Shown here piece by piece: positions 41,701-49,764 of a stretch of DNA of 64,000 nt (position 1 is its first letter; the number at the start of each line of letters is the position of its first letter). The stretch comes from an uncultured Clostridium sp. (GTDB taxonomy: Bacteria; Bacillota; Clostridia; TANB77; CAG-508): the NCBI GenBank assembly GCA_947570695.1, contig CANOVB010000002.1, positions 124,001 through 188,000 on the forward strand, in the 5' to 3' direction. The notes below the pieces were generated by a model. The model did not search any database. It was not told the origin of the DNA and saw only the letters and a program-made list of their open reading frames with translations. Made by a program: the position numbers and the translations under genes.

Positions 41701-44700
41701 ATTCATAGAATATTTTAATTACATTGTTTTCAATATTCTCTACTATTGTAAGTGGCGCATTTACAAATCCTACAAATTTATATCCTTCTTTTCTATTTAC
41801 TTCTATTTTTGCTTCAATTTCTGCTCTTTCTACTACTTTACCTTTTTCAATTTGTACTAATTCTGTTTTATCATTATCTATTTCGTTATTATAGTAGTAT
41901 TCAACTCTATATGCAGAAATTTTATTTTCTTCTTCTTTAGTTGGTCCATCTGGATTTTCTGGATCTACTGGTACTGTTATTTTGTCTTTTACATAAAATA
42001 CTTTTATTATATTATTTCCAACATTTTCAGATACTGTAAGCGGTACATTTACTGTAGTTAATAATTTATATCCTTCTTGTTTATTTGAAGTAATTCTTTC
42101 TTGTATTGCTTTTTCATCAATTACAGTACCTTTTGCTACTTCTAATAATTCTGTTCTAGAATTATCTATTTCATTTTCATAATAGTATTCAATACTATAT
42201 GCAACATTATTATTTGGTTTTACTGGTCCATCTGGATTTTCTGGATCTACTACTTCTAATTTTTTGTAGAACACTTTTATTACGTTATTGTCTATATTTT
42301 CTGTAGCTGTTAATGGGACATTAATTATATCTAATAATTCATATCCTTCTAGAGAATTTGCTTCTACTGCTACATTTACTAATTCATCTGTAATTACTGT
42401 TCCAATTTCTGTTTCTACTACATCTGTTCTTGAGTTATCTATTTTACTGTCATAATAGTATTCTATTCTATATGCTGTTTTTGTTTCTGGAACATCTGGT
42501 CCTGGTATATTTACATAGAATATTTTAATTACGTTATTTTCTGCATTGTTTGAAACTGTAAGTGGTGCATTTACTGTTGTAAGTAATTTATATCCTTCTA
42601 CAATTCCTGCTTCTGCTTTTTCTTCAACTTCTTCTTTTGTAACTATAGTTCCTACTTCTGCTTGTATAACTTGTGTTTTAGCACTGTTGATAGCATTATT
42701 ATAGTAATATTCAATCTTGTATATTGTTTTATCTTTTTCTGGATCATCTGGTATTTCTTTTACATAATATACTTTTATTATATTGTTTGCTGAATTTTCA
42801 GTTGCTGTTAATGGCACATTAATTATTGTTAATAATTTATATCCTGTTTTTTTGTTGATTTCTGCTTTAGCTTCTACTACAGATTTTTCAACTCTTTCTC
42901 CTACTTTAATTTCCATTAACTCTGATTTACTATTATCGATTTCATAATCATAATAGTATTCAATTCTATATCCAACATTTGTATTTGGTATTGGATCTGG
43001 TCCTGGCCCAGGTATTGTTTCGCTAATATAATATACTTTTATTACATTATCTTCTATTTTTTCTGAAACTTTTAATGGTACATTTAATATATCTAATAAT
43101 TTATATCCTGATGCCTTATTTGCTTCTACTTTTTCAGATATATCATCCATAGAAATTACTGTATCTTTTTCTACTTGTATTAATTCTGATTTGTCATTAT
43201 TTATTTGCTTATCATAATAGTATTCTATTCTATATCCAACATCTGTATTTGGTATTGGAGTTGGGTCTGGTCCTGGATTTGGTTTTTCTTCTAATATATA
43301 GAATATTTTTATTATATTGTTTTCTATTTTGTCTGTTACTTTTAATGGTACATTAATAACATCTAATACTCTGTATCCATCTTTTTTATTTATTGTAATT
43401 TTAGATTCTATAGCTGATCTTTCAACTGTAGTACCTTTTTCTACTTTTATTAATTCTGTTTTATCATTATCGATTTCATTTTCATAGTAATATTCTAATC
43501 TATATCTTGTTTCTGTTTGTACTGGTTCTGGATCTGGCCCTGGATTTGGACTTATTGATCCATAGAATACTTTTATTACGTTATTATCTATATTTTCTGT
43601 AGCTGTAAGTGGGAATCTTACTATATCTAATAACTCATATCCTTCTTCTTTATTTTCTTCTGCTTTTGTTACTATATCTTCTTTTGTAATTACTGCTCCT
43701 TTATCTACTTCTATTAATTCTGATTTATCATTATCTATTTCTTCATCATAATAGTATTCAATTTTATAACCTACTTTTTCCTCTACATCAGGAATTATTG
43801 CTACATAATATACTTTAATTATATTATTTTCTATATCTTCTTCTATTGTAAGTGGTACATTTAATAAGCCTAAGAATCTATATCCTTCCTTAAGATTTGA
43901 TTTTGCCTTTTCTTCTATTTCGGCTTTTTCAATTACTGTTCCTACTTCTGCTTGTAATAATTCTGTTTTTTGATTATCTATTTCATTTGCATAATAGTAT
44001 TCTATAGAGTATGCTACTCTTTTATCTGGCTCAGGTGTTGGACCTACTGGCTCAGAATCTTTTATGTAGTATACCTTAATTACATTATTATTTATGTTTT
44101 CTGTTACTGTAAGTGGTACATTTGCTATTTTGATTAATTTATAGCCTTCTTTTAAGTTAGCTTCTGCATTTACTTTTGCTTCTTCTTTAGAAATTACTGT
44201 ACCTTTATCTACTTCTATTAATTGTGATTTAGATTTATCTATTTCATAATCATAATAGTATTCTATTCTATATGCTGATTTATTTTCTATTGGTTCTGGT
44301 GTTATTTCTGTATAGAATATTTTAATTACATTATTACTAATATTTTCAGATACTGTAAGTGGTAAATTTATTGTACTTAAGAATCTGTATCCTTCTTTTG
44401 TGTTTGCTGAAATTCTTTCTTGTATATTCTCTTCTGTTATTTGTGTTCCTTTTTCAACAGTTATTAATTCTGATCTGTCATTATCAATTTGTCCATTATA
44501 ATAATATTCTACTCTATATCCAGCTTTTGACTCTATTGGTGTGCTTGATTTAATATAAAATACTTTTATTATATTGTTTTCTATATTGCTACTTGCTGTA
44601 AGTGGCACATTTATAGCATCTAAATATTCATAATTTTTTATTGTATTTTCTGCAATTCTTTCTTCTATTTCAGCTTTTGTAACTACTGTTCCTACTACTG

Positions 44701-47700
44701 TTTCAAAAAGTTCTGTTCTTGAAAAATCTATTTCATTATCATAATAGTATTCTATTCTATATCCTGTTTTTTCTACTGGTGTTGGTCCAGATAATGTTAC
44801 ATAGAATATCTTGATTATATTGTTTTCCACATTCTCTGTTACTGTTAATGGAACATTTACTGTTGATAAATATTTATATCCTTCTTTTACATTTGCTGTA
44901 ATTTTTGTATCTAAAGATTCTTTGTTTACTATTGTTCCTAATTCTACATTTTGTACTAATTCTGTTTTGCTATTATCAATTTCATTATCATAATAGTATT
45001 CTATGCTATATGCTGATTTTACTGGTTCTGGATCTGGTCCTGGTACATGTGTGTAGAATACTTTTATTACGTTGTTATATACATTATCTGATACAGTTAG
45101 TGGTAAGTTCACAGTTGTTAAATATTCGTATCCTTCTTTTACATTTGCTGTAATTTGTGCATTTATTTCTTCTTTGCTTATTACTTTTCCTAATTCTACA
45201 TTTTGTACTAATTCTGTTTTACTATTATCAATTTCATTATCATAATAATATTCTATTTTATATGCATATGTTGGTATTGGTCCTTCGTTATTATAGAATA
45301 TTTTTATTACGTTATTTTCTATATTTTCTGTTACTGTTAATGGCACATTTATTAAAGCTAATAATTTGTAATTGTCTTTAATATTAGCTGTTGCTTTTGC
45401 ATTTATTTCTTCTTTACTTATTACTGTTCCTAATTCTACATTTTGTACTAGTTCTGTTTTGTTATTATCTATTTCGTTATTATAATAATATTCTATTCTA
45501 TATGCATATGTTGGTGTTGGTATTAGTCCTTCATTATTATAGAATATTTTTATTACGTTACTTTCTACATTTGTTGTTACTGTAAGTGGAACATTTACTG
45601 ATGCTAAATACTTATATCCATCTTTTATATTTGAAGTAATTTTTGCATTTACTTCTTCTTTGCTTACTACTGTTCCTACCCTTACATCTTGTATTAATTC
45701 TGTTTTACTATTATCTATTTCATTATCATAGTAGTATTCTATTCTATATGCTGATACCTCTTGTTCTTGCTTATCTTCTACATAGAATATTTTTATTACG
45801 TTATTATCTGTATTTCCTGTTACTGTTAAAGGTGCATTTATTATTGTTAATAATTTATATCCACTCTTTACTCCAGCATTTGCTTTTGAATCTACTATTT
45901 CTTTTGTTATTACTGTTCCTACATCTACAACTTCGATTTCTGATTTACTATTATCTATTTCATTATCATAATAATACTCGATTCTATAAGCTGTTTTTTC
46001 TACTGGTGTTGGTCCTACTGGTTTGTAGAATATCTTAATTACATTATTTCCAACATTTTCTGTTATTGTAAGTGGTGCATTTATTATTGTTAATAATTCA
46101 AATCCTTCTTTTATTCCTGCATTTGCTTTTTCTTGTATTGTTTCTTTTGTTATTACTGTTCCAATTTCAACTTCTGCTAGTTCTGTTTTTGTATTATCTA
46201 TTTCATTATCATAATAGTATTCTATACTATAAGCTGCTTTTACTGGTTCATCTGGTTTTTGCTCTTTATAATATACTTTAATAACATTTGCATTTAAATT
46301 ATCACCAACTTTTAGTGGTGTATTTAATGTTATAAAATGTTCAAAGTTTTCTTTTTTATTTTCTTCTACTTTTGATGCAATATCTGCATCTGTAACTATT
46401 GTATTTTTGTCTACTTCTATATATTCTGATTTACCTATTTCATTATTATAGAAATATTCTATTCTATATCCTGTTTTTTCATTATTTGTTTCATAATATA
46501 CTTTAATTACTGTTCCATTTTCTACTGTATCTGGTATTTGGGCAGGATCTGTATTTTTAAATTTGAATGCTACATATTTATTTGTTAAATTAATTTTTGA
46601 TTTATCTACTGTTAATGTATCATCTTCTAATATTTGTACTGTTTTTCTTTCTACTTGTGTGTCTGATTCTTGTAGTAAATTATCTTTATAATATTCTACT
46701 GTATAACTTAATTCTTTTGTTTGTGCTTCATCTTTTACATAATGTACTTTTATAACTGTTTTATCTTCAACTACACTTGGAATAGTTGCAGGTTCTGTTC
46801 TGTCAAATTTATATCCAAAATATTTATCATTTGATTGATCTACTGGTGCTACTTCTATTGTGTTTGGTTCTAACACTTGTACTGTTTTTGATCCTACATA
46901 AGTATCTGCTAAAACTTGTTCTCCATCTTTATAATATTCTACTGTATATGTTAAAGTTTTTACATTTTCGTCATCTATTATGTAATATACTTTTATTATA
47001 TCTCCAGTATTTACTGTATCTGGTATATTACTTGGTTCTGTTTTATCAAATTTATATCCTTCATATTTGTTTGTTGTATTAATTTTTGATTTATCTACTG
47101 TTAATGTATCATTTTCTAATACTTGTACTGTTTTTCTTTCTACTTGTGTATCTTCTTCAACAATTTGTCCACCTCTATAGTATTGTACTGTATAATTTAA
47201 TTCTTTTGTTTGTTTATTATCTATTTGATAGTAAACATTAATTACATTTGATGATTCATTTTCACTTACTGTTATATTATTACTTTCTGAATAAGCATAT
47301 CCTTTTATTGTTATTACTTCATTTTGTCCTGTTATTTGTGTTCCATAAGGTACTATCTTTGTACTTGCTTCATGTAATTTTTTATTTGTATTTTTCTCTA
47401 AATAATTTATTGTATATACATAATTATTAACTGTCCATTTTGCATATAATGTTGTATCTTGTGATGGTATATAGTTTCCGTTTGTATCTATTCTATTTCC
47501 TGTACATTCACTATTTGTATACCATCCACCAAATGTATATCCTGTTCTTGTTGGTGTATAACTTACACTATTTTCACTCCAATTTGCATATAATGTTACT
47601 TCTGATCCATTTTCTACTGCTAAATTTGTTACATTTGCTCTATCATTATATTCTTTATTTCCTGTAGCTGTTTTTGCCCAACCATTAAATGTATAATTTG

Positions 47701-49405
47701 CTGTTTCTACTTTATTTGTGCTTCCTTCATAATTATGATTGAATGTTACTGCATAACTTCTTGTAAATCCATTTGCTGTTAATGCTTTTTCTGTATCATA
47801 AGCATGTATACTTGATGCTGTGCTTCCACTTGTAGCACCATTTCCATCATAATTTACTGTATATGTATTTGCTATCCATTTTGCATATAATGTTGTATCT
47901 TGTGATGGTGTATAATTTCCATTTGTATCTACTCTATTTCCTGTACATTCTCTATTTGTATACCATCCACCAAAACTATATCCTGTTCTTGTTGGATTAC
48001 TACTTACTGAAGTACTTTCCCATTGTGCATATAATGTAACTGCTCCACTTGTTGCTAGGTTAGTTACTTTAGCTCCCCCTGCATAAGTATCTCCTGAAGC
48101 ATTTGCTTTTGTATTCCAATTTAAAAATCTATATGTTGCTGTTTTTGTTTCATTTGTAGAACCTGTATAATTTTTATCAAATATTACGTTATAACTTCTT
48201 GTAAATCCATTTTCTGTTAATGCTTTTTCTATATCGTAAGTATGTGTACTTGATGCTGTGTTTCCATTTGTAGCACCATTTCCGTCATAATTTATTGTAT
48301 ATGTATTTGCTATCCATTTTGCATATAATGTTACATTTTGAGTTGGTAAATAATCTCCATTTGTATCTACTCTATTTCCTGAGCATGACTCATTTGTAAA
48401 CCATCCACCAAATGTATATCCTGTTCTTGTTGGTACATAGTTTACTTTTGATCCTGTATTATTCCATTTTGCATATAAATCTACTACTGCTCCATTTGCA
48501 GCTGATAAATTTATTACTGAAGCATTGTTATCATAAGCTTTTATTCCATCTATTGAATTTGCCCAGCCTATGAAATCATAATTACTTACTTTTGTAGTAT
48601 TTGCACTACCAGTATAATTATGGTTATATGTTACTGTATAATTTCTACTAAAACTATTTGTACTTAAATTTTTAGATATTCCATAAGTATGTTCGCTATT
48701 TGACATTGTTCCTGTTGTAGCGCCATTTCCGTTATATCTTACTTGATATTTATTTGCTACCCATTTTGCATACAAAGTTACATTAGCAGTTGGTGTATAT
48801 ATTCCATTTGAGTCTACTCTACTTCCAGTGCAACCACTATTTGTATACCAACCTCCAAAAGAATATCCTGTTCTTGCTGTTGGTATATATGTTACACTAT
48901 TTGAATTCCATTGAGCATATAAATTGACTATACCTTTATCTGTAGTAGTCAAGTTTGTAACAGATGCTTGATCACTATATGAATTTCCTGAAGCATTTGC
49001 CGCAGTATTCCAGTTTTTGAAAGAATAACTTACATCTTTATTTACAACACTACCATTAGTATAGTTATAATTATATGTTACTGTATAAGTTCTTTGGAAT
49101 CCATTTGCAGTTAATTTCTGTGTACTATTAATTGTATGAAGGCTAGAAGCAGTGTTTCCACCCGTAGCCCCATTTCCATTATATACTACAGTATATGTTT
49201 TCTTTACTTCAGAACCGCTACCGCTTCCACTAGTTCCTGAACCGCTGCCAGAAGAGCCACTTGTAGTTGAACCACTAGCACTTATGCGGTTGCCTGAAAA
49301 TGCCGATGTATATGTACTTTTTAAAGTAAGAGCTATTACAATAGCTACTACTATAATAACTATCGGTATAATTAATTTTAAAATGCTTTTTCCTTTCTTT
49401 TTCAT
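32771..49405 (-). CDS. Giant surface adhesin with about 41 tyrosine-rich repeats and MucBP-like repeats
   Basis: One open frame of 5544 codons. It has an N-terminal signal-anchor (residues about 9-29) and a Gly/Ser linker. Five or so Listeria-Bacteroides (InlB B-type) repeats follow, with GYSFGGWYTN and VTLYAKW (49,200-47,450). Next come three repeats with YTVEYYKDG (about 47,220-46,500). About 41 repeats of roughly 70-80 residues with the core YRIEYYYDNEIDNSKTEL and NNVIKVYY follow, plus two degenerate ones (about 46,480-35,200); many are separated by the linker VPVDPENPDGPTHEIDN. Then come MucBP-type repeats with HIDKLTNEI and GY-x-LVE (to about 33,200), an Asn-rich stretch, and PGTGD, a membrane segment and KKKKDKDE. 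This is a classic wall-anchor layout with an unusual sorting motif. GGGAG precedes the ATG. It probably acts as a long stalk binding host mucin or other cells. Confidence 0.92.
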   Translation of the reverse strand: MKKKGKSILKLIIPIVIIVVAIVIALTLKSTYTSAFSGNRISASGSTTSGSSGSGSGTSGSGSGSEVKKTYTVVYNGNGATGGNTASSLHTINSTQKLTANGFQRTYTVTYNYNYTNGSVVNKDVSYSFKNWNTAANASGNSYSDQASVTNLTTTDKGIVNLYAQWNSNSVTYIPTARTGYSFGGWYTNSGCTGSRVDSNGIYTPTANVTLYAKWVANKYQVRYNGNGATTGTMSNSEHTYGISKNLSTNSFSRNYTVTYNHNYTGSANTTKVSNYDFIGWANSIDGIKAYDNNASVINLSAANGAVVDLYAKWNNTGSKVNYVPTRTGYTFGGWFTNESCSGNRVDTNGDYLPTQNVTLYAKWIANTYTINYDGNGATNGNTASSTHTYDIEKALTENGFTRSYNVIFDKNYTGSTNETKTATYRFLNWNTKANASGDTYAGGAKVTNLATSGAVTLYAQWESTSVSSNPTRTGYSFGGWYTNRECTGNRVDTNGNYTPSQDTTLYAKWIANTYTVNYDGNGATSGSTASSIHAYDTEKALTANGFTRSYAVTFNHNYEGSTNKVETANYTFNGWAKTATGNKEYNDRANVTNLAVENGSEVTLYANWSENSVSYTPTRTGYTFGGWYTNSECTGNRIDTNGNYIPSQDTTLYAKWTVNNYVYTINYLEKNTNKKLHEASTKIVPYGTQITGQNEVITIKGYAYSESNNITVSENESSNVINVYYQIDNKQTKELNYTVQYYRGGQIVEEDTQVERKTVQVLENDTLTVDKSKINTTNKYEGYKFDKTEPSNIPDTVNTGDIIKVYYIIDDENVKTLTYTVEYYKDGEQVLADTYVGSKTVQVLEPNTIEVAPVDQSNDKYFGYKFDRTEPATIPSVVEDKTVIKVHYVKDEAQTKELSYTVEYYKDNLLQESDTQVERKTVQILEDDTLTVDKSKINLTNKYVAFKFKNTDPAQIPDTVENGTVIKVYYETNNEKTGYRIEYFYNNEIGKSEYIEVDKNTIVTDADIASKVEENKKENFEHFITLNTPLKVGDNLNANVIKVYYKEQKPDEPVKAAYSIEYYYDNEIDNTKTELAEVEIGTVITKETIQEKANAGIKEGFELLTIINAPLTITENVGNNVIKIFYKPVGPTPVEKTAYRIEYYYDNEIDNSKSEIEVVDVGTVITKEIVDSKANAGVKSGYKLLTIINAPLTVTGNTDNNVIKIFYVEDKQEQEVSAYRIEYYYDNEIDNSKTELIQDVRVGTVVSKEEVNAKITSNIKDGYKYLASVNVPLTVTTNVESNVIKIFYNNEGLIPTPTYAYRIEYYYNNEIDNNKTELVQNVELGTVISKEEINAKATANIKDNYKLLALINVPLTVTENIENNVIKIFYNNEGPIPTYAYKIEYYYDNEIDNSKTELVQNVELGKVISKEEINAQITANVKEGYEYLTTVNLPLTVSDNVYNNVIKVFYTHVPGPDPEPVKSAYSIEYYYDNEIDNSKTELVQNVELGTIVNKESLDTKITANVKEGYKYLSTVNVPLTVTENVENNIIKIFYVTLSGPTPVEKTGYRIEYYYDNEIDFSRTELFETVVGTVVTKAEIEERIAENTIKNYEYLDAINVPLTASSNIENNIIKVFYIKSSTPIESKAGYRVEYYYNGQIDNDRSELITVEKGTQITEENIQERISANTKEGYRFLSTINLPLTVSENISNNVIKIFYTEITPEPIENKSAYRIEYYYDYEIDKSKSQLIEVDKGTVISKEEAKVNAEANLKEGYKLIKIANVPLTVTENINNNVIKVYYIKDSEPVGPTPEPDKRVAYSIEYYYANEIDNQKTELLQAEVGTVIEKAEIEEKAKSNLKEGYRFLGLLNVPLTIEEDIENNIIKVYYVAIIPDVEEKVGYKIEYYYDEEIDNDKSELIEVDKGAVITKEDIVTKAEENKEEGYELLDIVRFPLTATENIDNNVIKVFYGSISPNPGPDPEPVQTETRYRLEYYYENEIDNDKTELIKVEKGTTVERSAIESKITINKKDGYRVLDVINVPLKVTDKIENNIIKIFYILEEKPNPGPDPTPIPNTDVGYRIEYYYDKQINNDKSELIQVEKDTVISMDDISEKVEANKASGYKLLDILNVPLKVSEKIEDNVIKVYYISETIPGPGPDPIPNTNVGYRIEYYYDYEIDNSKSELMEIKVGERVEKSVVEAKAEINKKTGYKLLTIINVPLTATENSANNIIKVYYVKEIPDDPEKDKTIYKIEYYYNNAINSAKTQVIQAEVGTIVTKEEVEEKAEAGIVEGYKLLTTVNAPLTVSNNAENNVIKIFYVNIPGPDVPETKTAYRIEYYYDSKIDNSRTDVVETEIGTVITDELVNVAVEANSLEGYELLDIINVPLTATENIDNNVIKVFYKKLEVVDPENPDGPVKPNNNVAYSIEYYYENEIDNSRTELLEVAKGTVIDEKAIQERITSNKQEGYKLLTTVNVPLTVSENVGNNIIKVFYVKDKITVPVDPENPDGPTKEEENKISAYRVEYYYNNEIDNDKTELVQIEKGKVVERAEIEAKIEVNRKEGYKFVGFVNAPLTIVENIENNVIKIFYESEMVPGPVDPDNPDNPVDPVPNTKVGYRIEYYYENSINNSKTELLTAEKGTVISSSIIDKKVQENRISGYKFLCYVNTPLTVTEVTENNVIKVFYIKEKVVVGPGEEVENTKVGYIIEYYYNNVLDNNKTEVVDARIGELIDNSSIEEKVEANRLDNYRLLGFINVPLKVNENTNKNVIKVYYVGGTGPIDPETKVGYTIEYYYNNELDGSRTELLEVAKGETITRESLEAKLTANAQEGYTLLDVINVPLVAGENAENNIIKVYYKKDKITVPVDPENPDGPTHEIDNSNVGYKVEYYYDGNIDNAKSELIEVKVGTEITSSYIGTKVVANIKEGYKLLDIINVPLVVSENTSNNVIKVYYVKEKVTVPVDPENPDGPTHEIDNNNVGYKVEYYYDGSIDNTKSELIEIAKGTIVSKENIEVKALANVKEGYKLLNIVNVPLTAEEPTENNVIKVYYQKATIVVPVDPENPDGPTHEIENTDMAYSIEYYYEGKIDNSRTESVEVPVGTKIERSAIDARVTENKKDGYKLLDVTNIPLEVTETIENNVIKVFYIKEKVTVPVDPENPDGPTKEEENKNVGYRVEYYYDRVIDNSKTEVVEAKAGDVITKATIDEKVERNKLDGYKVLTTANVPLTVGEKISENVIKVYYAKFNPDIPTEEQTAYRVEYYYEEKLDSSKTDIIEARVGEIISEEAINANIEAKKLDGYKLLEVANVPLTAGKNAQNNVIKVYYVKEKVTVPVDPENPDGPTKEEDNKTVAYRIEYYFDRAIDNQKTEVIKANIGDVITREIIEEKANSKLETGYKISTIANVPLTAEENISNNVIKVYYEKTMIPGPVDPENPDVPVDPIPNPKVGYRIEYYYDEKINNSKTEFLEVDKGTEVSREEIAEKVEANKQEGYDLLTILNVPLTVSEDSEKNVIKVYYEKQIPVNPDDPKPAETAYRIEYYYDDKLDSSKTELLKGEIGEVINRQAIEEKAEANKQNGYKLLTIINTPLTLDSDVEFNVIKVCYVKEKPDNPIEEVKTGYRIEYYYDNVLDGAKTELVFANEGTTVQRSIINAKAEVHLKQGYKLLGILNAPLTVSENIDENVIKVYYVKEKITVPVDPEKPDGPTHEIDNNRVAYKLEYYYENKLDNSRTELIEAENGKVVEKFDVEKKAIGNVKDGYKLLSIANIPLQVSEDVDNNVVKVYYSKDKITVPVDPEKPDGPTHEIDNNRVGYTVEYYYDGNIDTVRTEVNEVEKDTIITNEDIKAEANRKDGYKLLNIVNTPLVAGENSDNNVIKVYYAKTTIVVPVDPSNPDGPTHEIDNNRTAYKVEYYYDNERDNRNTEIYEVEKATIIRTSDIKEKAKDGYKLYTIVNVPLTAEENIDNNIIKVYYIKEKITVPVDPSNPDGPTHEIDNNKVGYKLEYYYSSVRDNTKTEIIDTEVGKVINRSDIESKVTAGMKEGYKLLTVVNTPLLASENIDENVIKVYYIEEKKDGVVDPEHPEKPVEPVENTAVGYRIEYYYDNKLDSSKTEVIEIEPGQIIEKSQIERKAELNSKEGYKFLSIINAPLIASENVENNVIKVYYQKTIIVVPVDPENPDGPTQEIDNNRTAYRVEYYYDNNINNEKSELIEIEKGKEVSRTEIERKAQNNKIDGYKVLDIVNVPLTATETIENNVIKVYYVKEKITVPVDPDNPDGPTKEVENTISAYRIEYYFDNVMRADKTELLEAQVGSQITKEAMNIKANDNNEKGFRVLAVLNAPLTVTENVTSNVIKIYYISTVVDPENPDIPVEDAKTGYKLEYYYDEVIDNSRSEVIVVNKDEVITEENISDKVEANKKDGYKLFAIVNAPLKAEELVDDNIIKVYYVKEKITVPVDPDNPDGPSHEIENNNVAYTVEYFYNGVRDNKETEVMQGKVNDEITEEMLKDKIEANKVEDVKSVTTINLPLTLKENANENIIRVYYVVGSEAEEKGTYVIEYYYDNDKDDTKTEEIEVTRGSVIKDTNITANVNKNKKAGYKLSEIVNVPLVVTANVEDNLIKVYYVKDEFEYTVEYYYEGIKDDSKTVTKKALYGTVIEECEDKQVTGYAYEKSENLPLTITENSSLNVIKVYYTKSAFNYTVNYYYDGILDEEAKVVKGAKYQEVINNYVDKVKEGFVFEKVENLPLTISQEAENNVINVYYVRKDAEVIVKYVDKYTGEEIADSHTYEGKVFDEYNVTEDGKQIDGYTLIESPSELIGQFKEEKQEKVFAYAKNTKVIVKYLEKDEAHKVLAEEIVIEGYEGKDYETEAKEIENYTFAESTENTKGKMPRNESEVIYYYLQNTKVIVKHIDKNTNEVLETIEQSGKVGDIYTAKEKDFAGYVIDEKPEQEKVTMTKDIIVLNYYYRKLSEGVLEKHIDRVTGDVLDFKVYEGREGTKYKTSPKDIEGYDLLEEYYPENASGEMAVELIEVKYYYIRKTTVKVEHIDKLTNEIIKEKVEVKDDNTGEIRYEEKDSTEYIYGHENGTYNTKEKDLEGYTVVKEMYPENSSGTMKVERKADGTVNTEIVVKYYYAKISAGVIEKHIDVKSGELLENPTTHTGYDGDSYSIKAKEFEGYDLVEEKLPTNSEGTLTKDEIVVEYYYIRKVTVVVEYIDVNTDKVILEKVENANKLSYTEKDSTEYIKGHEGDNYTTKAKEFEGYTLIAEKYPANDEGIMAVEKDENGEVITTINVRYYYIHSSNGVVESHIDAVTGEKLTEDTRYEGKEGDSYETKAKSFDGYDLVETRLPANAKGNMTKELIEVKYYYVRKTKVTVEFRYKVTDEKIAEDVVINGHEGDKFTTSSKTIKGYEVVDSSSNTDGIMTKEDIVVKYYYDKVQENNNGNNNGGNNNNGGNNNNNSGDNNGSDNSGNNNNNGNSGNNNGSNNNNSANGNNSNNVNNNNSNNSNSNNNSNKTSNNSSSNNNNSSSNNNSNASSQKTPGTGDMLPIIAGGIIFVVVIVNIIIAIIRKKKKDKDE

Positions 49406-49408
49406 CTG

Positions 49409-49539
49409 TTAATCTCCCTTCTTTTTGTTCGTAACTTTTGTACTTATATCAAAAGCAGAAGTAAAATTGTTTTCTACTTCTTTTATCAAATTTGCATCAA
49501 TTTTTTGCTTTCTTTAAGTTTTAAACTTTTGAAGCTCAT
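49409..49539 (-). CDS. Possible 43-residue leader ORF, needing a -1 shift at A6
   Basis: ATG 49539 has CAGGAG 8 bases upstream and encodes MSFKSLKLKESKK, then stops after four more codons. If the ribosome or polymerase slips by -1 in the A6 run (49501-49506), the frame continues for 30 codons (IDANLIKEVENNFTSAFDIS and so on) and ends 3 bases before the adhesin ATG. The product is basic and soluble, with no known domain. It may couple translation to the adhesin gene, or the frame may be chance. Confidence 0.4.
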
Positions 49540-49731
49540 TTTTTATCTCCTGCTTTTAATATTTTATTTTAATCAATGATACCACCATACAAGTATTTTG
49601 AATATAAAAATAATTTTACATTTTTCCGCATTTTTTTTGGTTTTTCTACGCAATTCAGGCTTTTTTACTATTTATCATTTTTATTACTTTAAAACATATC
49701 GCTTATATTACGGTTTTTAAGACAAAAAAAA

Positions 49732-49751
49732 AAGAAAGCTTACGCTTTCTT
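49732..49751 (-). terminator. Terminator of the G5/3D protein gene
   Basis: AAGAAAGC/GCTTTCTT with a TTAC loop, followed on the minus strand by a long T-run. Confidence 0.92.
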
Positions 49752-49764
49752 ATTTTCTACGATT

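Noticed and set aside
35200..46480. Regular repeats that might suggest a CRISPR array
   Set aside because: The repeat unit is over 200 bases, keeps an open reading frame and diverges at synonymous positions; it is a protein repeat.
32934..49412. Many plus-strand open frames rich in Leu, Tyr and His opposite the giant adhesin
   Set aside because: They are antisense shadows of repetitive, AT-rich codons on the minus strand; none has a ribosome site or family resemblance.
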